Origin: an uncultured Clostridium sp.
Lineage (GTDB): Bacteria > Bacillota > Clostridia > TANB77 > CAG-465
DNA length: 9,122 nt
Assembly (NCBI GenBank): GCA_900554875.1
Contig: USJA01000032.1
Coordinates: 1 to 9,122, forward strand
Reading direction: 5' to 3'
Part shown: one piece after another, positions 1 to 5,236 of the stretch
Numbering within the stretch: position 1 is the first letter of the stretch
Layout: every line of letters begins with the position of its first letter
Notes under the pieces: generated by a model
Database searches by the model: none
The model's input: only the letters and a program-made list of their open reading frames with translations
Told to the model about the DNA's origin: nothing
Translations under genes and position numbers: made by a program

Positions 1-3000
1 ACTTTTTTCTGTGTAACTTGTTTTTTATTTAAAATATTTTCTATATAACTTACAAGTATTTTTGTTTTCTCTCCCTCTTTAATATTCACCTTACCAGTTA
101 CCTTTACGACCATATCTGTTTTTAATAAGTCATAAAATTTGTTAAAAACTGTAGGAAAGACAACTAATTCAACACTACCATATATATCCTCAAGTGTAGT
201 AAACATCATTTGCTTACCAGATTTAGTATTAAGCAGCTTAGATGAAGTTATTATTCCACACAAACTAACAGTTTTATTGTCAAAATCCTCTTTTTTTGTT
301 TTACTATTCTCATCAATATCTTCATTACTATTTAAATCTATAGTACTTACAGTTGAATTTTTTTGTATATACTCTTTATATTCATCTAACGGATGCCCTG
401 ATACATACATACCGAGAGTTTCTTTTTCCATATCAAGTAAATCCTTTTTAGAAGGTTTCCTTGCAGATTTTGATATTACTATTTTGGACTGATTTTCATC
501 TGACACAACATCAAAAAAATTCATTTGATTTATATAATTCTTCTTTTTAGTTTCATTTACGTTATCAACAATTATTTCAAAGCTGTCTAACATATCAAAT
601 CTTGTACTTTCATTTTCTATTTCATCAAAACATCCTGCCTTAATTAAGCTTTCAATACATTTTTTATTTACATTATCGCCAGATACTCTCTCGCAAAAAT
701 CAACAAAATTTATAAATTTACCGTTTCGTTTTCTCTCATTTATAATCTCGCAAATGGCATTATTTCCTACATTTTTAATTGATGATAATGCAAACCTAAT
801 TTTGTTATTTATAACAGCAAATTTTAAATAACTTTCATTAATATCAGGCCTTAATACTTCAATATTAAGTTTTCTACATTCCTCTATATATAAAGGAATT
901 TTGTCAAGATTACCAAGAAAACTATTCATAGTTGCAGCCATAAATTCATGTGGAAAGTGCGTTTTTAAATATGCAGTTTGATAAGCAACCACTGCATAAC
1001 ATGCTGCATGAGATTTATTAAATGCATATTTGGCAAACTCAGCCATTTCATCAAATATTTTATTTGCACTTTCCTCATCAATATTGTTTCTTTTTGCCCC
1101 TTCAACAAAAACTTCTCTTTCCTTTGCCATTACATCAAGTTTCTTTTTTCCCATTGCACGTCTTACTAAATCTGCTCTTCCAAAGCTATATCCAGCTAAA
1201 TCTCTAAAAATTTGCATTACCTGTTCTTGATAAACCATACATCCATATGTATCTTTCAATATTGGTTTTAATGAATCATGCGTATAAATAACATTATCAG
1301 GATTTTCTTTATTGTGTATATATCTTGGAATTTGATCCATAGGCCCAGGTCTATATAAAGATATCATAACAATTATATCTTCTAAAGTATTTGGTTTTAG
1401 TTCCATCATAACACGCCTAAATCCTGGACTTTCCATTTGAAATACCCCAAGAGTTTTCCCCTCTGTAAGAAGTTTAAATGTATCTACATCGTCCATTTCT
1501 CCAAAATCTACATCTACGCCATGTATTTTTTTTATAAGTTTTAGAGTATCACCTATTACTGTAAGTGTCCTAAGTCCTAAAAAATCCATTTTAAGAAGTC
1601 CTAATTCCTCAAGAGTTGTCATAGTATACTCCGTAGATATCACTCCGTCACTCTCATAAAGCGGAACATAACTTACAACAGGTTCTTTAGTTATAACAAC
1701 ACCTGCTGCATGGGTGGAAGCGTGTCTTGCAAGTCCCTCTGCTTTTTTAGATAAATCAATTATTTCTCTAACCTGCATATCAGTTTCATAAATTTCCCTT
1801 AATTCTTTATTAACTTCTAAAGCCTTATCTATAGTTATTTTTAAATCTCTTGGTATAAGCTTTGCAATCATATCAGCTTTAGTATATGGGACATCTAAAG
1901 CCCTTGCGACATCACGAATTGCAGCTCTTGCAGCCATTGTACCGAATGTTATGATTTGTGCTACATGATCATGTCCATATTTTCTACATACATACTCTAT
2001 TACTTCTTCTCTTCTTTCATAACAAAAATCCACATCAAAGTCAGGCATACTAACTCTTTCAGGATTTAAAAATCTTTCAAATATTAAGTTAAATTTTAAA
2101 GGATCAATATTGGTTATTCCTATAAGATATGCAGCTAGTGAACCTGCACCACTTCCACGTCCAGGCCCTACTGCTATTCCCTGTGATTTTGCATAATTAA
2201 TATAATCCTGCACAATTAAAAAATAGTCTATGTATCCCATTTTATCTATTATTTCTATTTCATAATCAAGTCTTTTTTTAGCTTCTTGTTTTTTTTCTAA
2301 TGGATATTTTTTTTCTAATCCCTCATAACAAAGTTTTTTAAAGTACTCTAAATGAGTCATGTTTTCATTTATTTTAAATTCAGGTAAAATAGTCTTTCCA
2401 AATTCAAATGTTACATTACACATATCTGCTATTTTTTGTGTATTCTCAATTGCTTCAGGTAAATTTTCAAAATCACTTTGCATCTCTTCTTTAGTCTTTA
2501 CGTAAAATTCATTTACTTTAAAGCTCATTCTATTAGGATCAGACATTGTAGTTCTTGTCTGTATGCAAAGCAACACCTCATGAAAATCATAATCTTCCTT
2601 ATTTAAGTAATGGCAATCATTTGTCGCAACAAGTCCTACTCCAAATTCTTTTGATAGCTCTACAAGTTTGCTATTTACTAATATCTGTTCTCTCAATTTA
2701 TTTCCCTGAACTTCCAAAAAATATCTATCTTTTCCAAAAATGTTGATATATTCTTTTATGGTTTCTTTTGCCCCATCTATGTTATGATTTACTATTTTTT
2801 TTGCTACTTCACCAGCAAGACAGGCACTAAGAGCAATTATTCCCTTGTTATATTTTTTTAATAAATCTTTATCAACACGTGGTTTGTAATAGAAACCTTC
2901 TGTATAACCTGAAGATACTATTTTTATTAAATTTTTATAACCTTCATTGTTCATAGCAAGTAATATTAAATGACAAGGTTCAGTATCAATCTTTCCTTGC

Positions 3001-3230
3001 TTGTCAAATCTACTACGGGGTGCAACATACACTTCACAACCAATTATGGGTTTTATCCCCTCAGCAATACAAGCTTTATACATCTCAACCGCACCAAACA
3101 TATTACCATGGTCGGTTATTGCAACAGCATTCATCCCATTTTCTTTAACTTTTTTTACCAAATCATTTATTCGTATAGCGCCGTCTAGTAAACTATACTC
3201 TGTATGAACATGCAAATGTACGAAACTCAT
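1..3230 (-). CDS. dnaE: DNA polymerase III alpha subunit DnaE (3' end cut by window edge)
   Basis: This is the catalytic subunit of a bacterial replicative C-family DNA polymerase, which adds dNTPs to primed DNA in the cytoplasmic replisome. About 1076 codons are open from ATG 3230 to the edge. The usual clostridial length is roughly 1150-1190 (from memory), so the C-terminal tail is missing. Visible in order: an N-terminal PHP domain (HLHVHTEYSLLDG at 5-17, ITDHGNM at 38-44), a palm with GPGRGSGAGS and MPDFDVDF (catalytic Asp399 and Asp401), HASTHAAG from 503, the third catalytic Asp549 in MDFLGLRTL, a helix-hairpin-helix region near 812-880, a clamp-binding motif QMNFF at 902-906, the conserved SGHPLDEY, and an OB fold from about 985 to 1065. 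The start is fixed by GGTGAGG four bases upstream (3235-3241). No frameshift was seen. Firmicutes often carry PolC as a second polymerase, which this window cannot show. Confidence 0.97.
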   Translation of the reverse strand, partial: MSFVHLHVHTEYSLLDGAIRINDLVKKVKENGMNAVAITDHGNMFGAVEMYKACIAEGIKPIIGCEVYVAPRSRFDKQGKIDTEPCHLILLAMNNEGYKNLIKIVSSGYTEGFYYKPRVDKDLLKKYNKGIIALSACLAGEVAKKIVNHNIDGAKETIKEYINIFGKDRYFLEVQGNKLREQILVNSKLVELSKEFGVGLVATNDCHYLNKEDYDFHEVLLCIQTRTTMSDPNRMSFKVNEFYVKTKEEMQSDFENLPEAIENTQKIADMCNVTFEFGKTILPEFKINENMTHLEYFKKLCYEGLEKKYPLEKKQEAKKRLDYEIEIIDKMGYIDYFLIVQDYINYAKSQGIAVGPGRGSGAGSLAAYLIGITNIDPLKFNLIFERFLNPERVSMPDFDVDFCYERREEVIEYVCRKYGHDHVAQIITFGTMAARAAIRDVARALDVPYTKADMIAKLIPRDLKITIDKALEVNKELREIYETDMQVREIIDLSKKAEGLARHASTHAAGVVITKEPVVSYVPLYESDGVISTEYTMTTLEELGLLKMDFLGLRTLTVIGDTLKLIKKIHGVDVDFGEMDDVDTFKLLTEGKTLGVFQMESPGFRRVMMELKPNTLEDIIVMISLYRPGPMDQIPRYIHNKENPDNVIYTHDSLKPILKDTYGCMVYQEQVMQIFRDLAGYSFGRADLVRRAMGKKKLDVMAKEREVFVEGAKRNNIDEESANKIFDEMAEFAKYAFNKSHAACYAVVAYQTAYLKTHFPHEFMAATMNSFLGNLDKIPLYIEECRKLNIEVLRPDINESYLKFAVINNKIRFALSSIKNVGNNAICEIINERKRNGKFINFVDFCERVSGDNVNKKCIESLIKAGCFDEIENESTRFDMLDSFEIIVDNVNETKKKNYINQMNFFDVVSDENQSKIVISKSARKPSKKDLLDMEKETLGMYVSGHPLDEYKEYIQKNSTVSTIDLNSNEDIDENSKTKKEDFDNKTVSLCGIITSSKLLNTKSGKQMMFTTLEDIYGSVELVVFPTVFNKFYDLLKTDMVVKVTGKVNIKEGEKTKILVSYIENILNKKQVTQKK

Positions 3231-3261
3231 ATAACCTCACCGCCTCAAATTTAATAATATG

Positions 3262-3283
3262 ATTATATCAAAATTATATCAAA
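3262..3283. repeat. Tandem 11-bp direct repeat in the dnaE promoter
   Basis: ATTATATCAAA occurs twice without a gap (3262-3272 and 3273-3283, plus strand). On the minus strand each copy carries a TATAAT hexamer, so the repeat duplicates the -10 element of the dnaE promoter about one helical turn apart. It may be chance in AT-rich DNA. Confidence 0.7.
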
Positions 3284-3290
3284 AAGTCCA
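3262..3290 (-). promoter_or_regulatory. Candidate sigma-A promoter of dnaE
   Basis: On the minus strand a -35 element TGGACT (3285-3290, 4/6 to consensus) lies 17 bases from a perfect -10 TATAAT (3262-3267). Transcription would start near 3255, about 25 bases before the dnaE ATG. A second TATAAT sits exactly 11 bases upstream (3273-3278), because the 11-mer ATTATATCAAA is repeated in tandem on the plus strand at 3262-3283. I see no clear terminator in the 107-base gap to the symporter gene, so readthrough may also feed dnaE. Confidence 0.6.
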
Positions 3291-3337
3291 CATGTCCATA
3301 GAGTTAGTTTATAGAAAAAGTTAGATAAATATTTTAA

Positions 3338-4636
3338 TTACTCTTGATAGGAGGAAATTTTGTTTCTTAGATTAAATAACATGATTATATTTGGAATTAC
3401 CATAAGTGCATTTGCTATTGAAGATATACTCCAGATTAATTCAATTTTTGATATTGCCCCTATAAAAACGCAGATTAAATATATAGTTCTATATTTAGTT
3501 ATACTTTTCTTATTTTTAAATAAAAAATTTACTGCTTTTGTTCCATAAAAGCCTGAGCATGGAATTGTTGAAATTGCAAATACAACTATCATAAATATAA
3601 ATACATATTTACCAAACGGAAGAAGTGAGTATGTATAATTGGCAATTAAAGCTGGATTTTCTGTTATATTATACATTCCACTTGCTACAAATACGATTCC
3701 CGTCATTGTACATAATAACACAGTATCTATAAAAACGCTTGTCGATGATATAATTGATTGTTTTTTTATATCTTTTTCATTAACCATTACATCAAATATC
3801 GGAGATGTTCCCATTCCTGCTTCATTAGTAAAAAGTCCCTTTGATAATCCTGTATTCATTGCCTTCATCATAGTACTAGCCAATAGTCCCCCAGTACATG
3901 ATTTTACATTAAAGGCTTCCGTTATTATTTTTATAATGCTTGGAATTATATTATTTCTATAAATATACATTAATACTATACAAGAAATTAGATAAATTAT
4001 AGTTGCTATTGGTATTAATACACTACTTATATTTGAAATTCTTTTTTCATTACCTAATAAGGCATATGCACAAGGAATAACAATTATTATGCCAAGTAAA
4101 ACTGTATTTATTTTTAAGTTTGCATTTATACTTGCCGATATTGCGTTTGATTGTATCATTGCTCCCATACCAAATGTTGTTAAAATAAGGAAAATACAAA
4201 ATAATTTTGCAAGAAGTGGCTTATTCAATATATCTTTTAGCACATACATTGCTCCACCACAATACTTTCCATTTCTATCCTTTTTTCTATATTTTAACAC
4301 TATATATGTTTCTGCATACTTTGTAGCAATTGCAAATATTCCTGATATAAATATCCAAAATATACTTCCTATTCCTCCAATTGTAATAGCTGCTGCAACT
4401 CCTATTATATTTCCTGTACCGAGTGTTGAGGCTAATACCGTCATAAGAGATTTGAAAGAACTTATTCCTTCATTTGTATTTTTTTTATCTCCTTTTAACA
4501 TATATTTTATACCTTTTAGGGTATTTTTTTGTGGAATTTTTAGTTTAAATGTAAAATATATATGAGCTCCCATCAATAATATTACCAGTGGAATACCACA
4601 TACAAAACTTTCTATACTATATATGAATTCTAACAT
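3338..4636 (-). CDS. Alanine/glycine:cation symporter, AGCS (SAF) family
   Basis: This is an integral-membrane secondary transporter expected to take up alanine and/or glycine with Na+ or H+. The 432-residue protein is slightly short for the family (roughly 440-490) and almost entirely hydrophobic, with about 10-11 predicted membrane helices. Family hallmarks visible: an N-terminus of the usual MLEFI type, LGTGNIIGVAAAI at 72-84, GGIGSIFW at 87-94, KYAE at 106-109, GGAMY at 127-131 and GLFTNEAGMGTSPI at 267-280. I start it at ATG 4636, with GGTGG four bases upstream and the family-typical N-terminus, rather than at a TTG nine codons earlier (4663). Deviations: FWIF replaces the usual FWMW, and STIPCSGFYGTKAVNFLF (356-373) replaces the common GWSYYGE-type segment. 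It runs in the direction of dnaE but is probably a separate unit. Substrate is inferred from the family only. Confidence 0.93.
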   Translation of the reverse strand: MLEFIYSIESFVCGIPLVILLMGAHIYFTFKLKIPQKNTLKGIKYMLKGDKKNTNEGISSFKSLMTVLASTLGTGNIIGVAAAITIGGIGSIFWIFISGIFAIATKYAETYIVLKYRKKDRNGKYCGGAMYVLKDILNKPLLAKLFCIFLILTTFGMGAMIQSNAISASINANLKINTVLLGIIIVIPCAYALLGNEKRISNISSVLIPIATIIYLISCIVLMYIYRNNIIPSIIKIITEAFNVKSCTGGLLASTMMKAMNTGLSKGLFTNEAGMGTSPIFDVMVNEKDIKKQSIISSTSVFIDTVLLCTMTGIVFVASGMYNITENPALIANYTYSLLPFGKYVFIFMIVVFAISTIPCSGFYGTKAVNFLFKNKKSITKYRTIYLICVFIGAISKIELIWSISSIANALMVIPNIIMLFNLRNKISSYQE

Positions 4637-4640
4637 TAAA

Positions 4641-4645
4641 CCACC
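4641..4645 (-). promoter_or_regulatory. Ribosome binding site that decides the symporter start
   Basis: GGTGG on the minus strand lies four bases before ATG 4636. The upstream in-frame TTG at 4663 has no purine-rich sequence at a useful distance. The site therefore supports the shorter reading, which also restores the family-typical N-terminus. Confidence 0.6.
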
Positions 4646-4654
4646 ATAGTAATA

Positions 4655-4683
4655 TTTATGCAATAATAAAAAATATTTGACAA
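4655..4683 (-). promoter_or_regulatory. Possible promoter of the symporter gene, proximal
   Basis: Minus-strand TTGTCA (4678-4683, 5/6) is followed after 17 bases by CATAAA (4655-4660, 4/6). Its -35 occupies nearly the same bases as the -35 of the plus-strand promoter (4677-4682). The start point would fall near 4648, giving a leader of only about 12 bases, which is a weakness. The alternative distal promoter is listed at 4707-4736. Confidence 0.3.
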
Positions 4684-4705
4684 AAAAATGAAAATGTTGT
4701 ATAAT
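4677..4705 (+). promoter_or_regulatory. Perfect consensus sigma-A promoter
   Basis: TTGACA (4677-4682) and TATAAT (4700-4705) both match consensus at 6/6, with the optimal 17-base spacer. Transcription should begin near 4712, giving a leader of about 50 bases to the ATG at 4763. It drives the small plus-strand gene and implies strong, probably unregulated or repressor-controlled, expression. Confidence 0.85.
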
Positions 4706-4706
4706 A

Positions 4707-4736
4707 ATTATGTAAATTATTTTTATAATCTTTCAA
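4707..4736 (-). promoter_or_regulatory. Possible promoter of the symporter gene, distal
   Basis: Minus-strand TTGAAA (4731-4736, 5/6) and CATAAT (4707-4712, 5/6) are 18 bases apart. It would start near 4700 and give the symporter mRNA a leader of about 65 bases, a more normal length than the proximal candidate gives. It overlaps the transcription start of the plus-strand gene. The AT-rich background makes chance matches common. Confidence 0.35.
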
Positions 4737-4744
4737 AATCAATT

Positions 4745-4753
4745 GAAGAAAGG
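4745..4753 (+). promoter_or_regulatory. Ribosome binding site for the small plus-strand gene
   Basis: The purine run GAAGAAAGG ends nine bases before ATG 4763. The alternative ATG at 4754 directly abuts this run, which is too close. The still earlier ATG at 4688 lies upstream of the predicted transcription start. The site therefore favours 4763 as the start. Confidence 0.6.
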
Positions 4754-4762
4754 ATGAAATTA

Positions 4763-5197
4763 ATGTCAAATAAGAAATACATCTTCTGTTTCATCAACGG
4801 CAGTCCATATTACTGCGCAATCGAAGAAGGAAAAAGTAGGAAATACTTTGCGGCACCTAATTCTATTGAAAAATGCCTAAAGATAATAAAAAATTATTAT
4901 CTTTCAAACGGGCAGAAGATCGAGAGGCCGAACATGAAAATGATCTGGAATACCCTGGGAGAGATTGTATTCAAATGCAAATACAATCCCTACTACAACA
5001 TAAACAACAAAGACAATATTGGTAATAGTTTTGAAAAAATTTTTACCAAAGAAATAGTTAAGTTTATGAACGAGAATCCCAATATTTTCATAAAAAAGGA
5101 TTTCACGATTATTAATAGGGAATTACGTGAGATAATTTCTCAAACTGGCGAGCATCTCTCATCACTAAAACGGGTTTCTCCGATCCCCAAATATTAA
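4763..5197 (+). CDS. Unrecognised 144-residue protein, compositionally atypical
   Basis: I do not recognise this protein. It is 144 residues, soluble-looking, basic and rich in Lys, Asn, Ile and Tyr, with no signal peptide or membrane helix. It starts MSNKKYIFCFINGSPYYC and ends SLKRVSPIPKY. It is the only plus-strand gene, with a perfect promoter upstream and a hairpin terminator directly after the stop. An in-frame extension back to 4688 is open, but the promoter lies inside it, so I reject it. Base and codon use differ from its neighbours: by hand count 4801-5160 is about 33% GC against 23-27% in sampled neighbouring lines. It uses TAC 6 to TAT 4 and TTC 5 to TTT 4, six ATC codons, and CTG, CCG, GCG and CGG, which are rare in such genomes. 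This suggests recent acquisition or selection for high expression. Two perfect inverted repeats lie inside it. Function is unknown. Confidence 0.75.
   Translation: MSNKKYIFCFINGSPYYCAIEEGKSRKYFAAPNSIEKCLKIIKNYYLSNGQKIERPNMKMIWNTLGEIVFKCKYNPYYNINNKDNIGNSFEKIFTKEIVKFMNENPNIFIKKDFTIINRELREIISQTGEHLSSLKRVSPIPKY
4879..4904 (+). repeat. 11-bp perfect inverted repeat inside the small gene
   Basis: AAAGATAATAA (4879-4889) and its exact reverse complement TTATTATCTTT (4894-4904) flank the four-base loop AAAA. It lies within coding sequence (residues about 39-48) and would fold as a weak, AT-rich hairpin in the mRNA. Confidence 0.75.
4963..4988 (+). repeat. 9-bp perfect inverted repeat inside the small gene
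   Basis: GATTGTATT (4963-4971) and AATACAATC (4980-4988) are exact reverse complements around an eight-base loop. This is the second perfect inverted repeat in this 435-base gene and lies about 60 bases after the first. Confidence 0.7.
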
Positions 5198-5200
5198 AAC

Positions 5201-5236
5201 AATAACCCACCAACTAATTGTTGATGGGTTATTATT
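5201..5236. terminator. Bidirectional Rho-independent terminator between convergent genes
   Basis: AATAACCCA (5201-5209) pairs with TGGGTTATT (5225-5233). CAAC (5211-5214) pairs with GTTG (5220-5223) after one C/A mismatch, leaving the five-base loop TAATT. On the plus strand it is followed by ATTTTATTTTTTT, which overlaps the last codons of spoIIE. On the minus strand it is followed by GTTTTAATATTT. It should stop the small plus-strand gene efficiently and spoIIE moderately. Confidence 0.9.

Noticed and set aside
139..492. Plus-strand open frame across the 3' part of dnaE
   Set aside because: It is the complement of a continuous, well-conserved dnaE frame and has no ribosome site. The same holds for the other plus-strand frames at 978-1230, 2555-2746 and 2970-3207.
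3285..3300. Terminator hairpin after the symporter gene around ACATGT
   Set aside because: The sequence is a direct repeat of TGGAC around ACATGT, not a useful stem, and it fits better as the -35 region of dnaE.
3639..4565. Long plus-strand frames opposite the symporter gene
   Set aside because: These mirror the hydrophobic codons of a clearly conserved transporter on the minus strand, and no promoter or ribosome site was seen.
4637..4663. TTG start nine codons upstream for the symporter
   Set aside because: It has no ribosome site, gives an N-terminal extension unlike the family, and overlaps the candidate proximal promoter.
4637..4762. Glycine or other riboswitch before the symporter gene
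   Set aside because: AGCS genes are sometimes preceded by a glycine riboswitch, but the leader here is at most about 65 bases of mostly A/T and is shared with a divergent promoter, too short for the aptamer.
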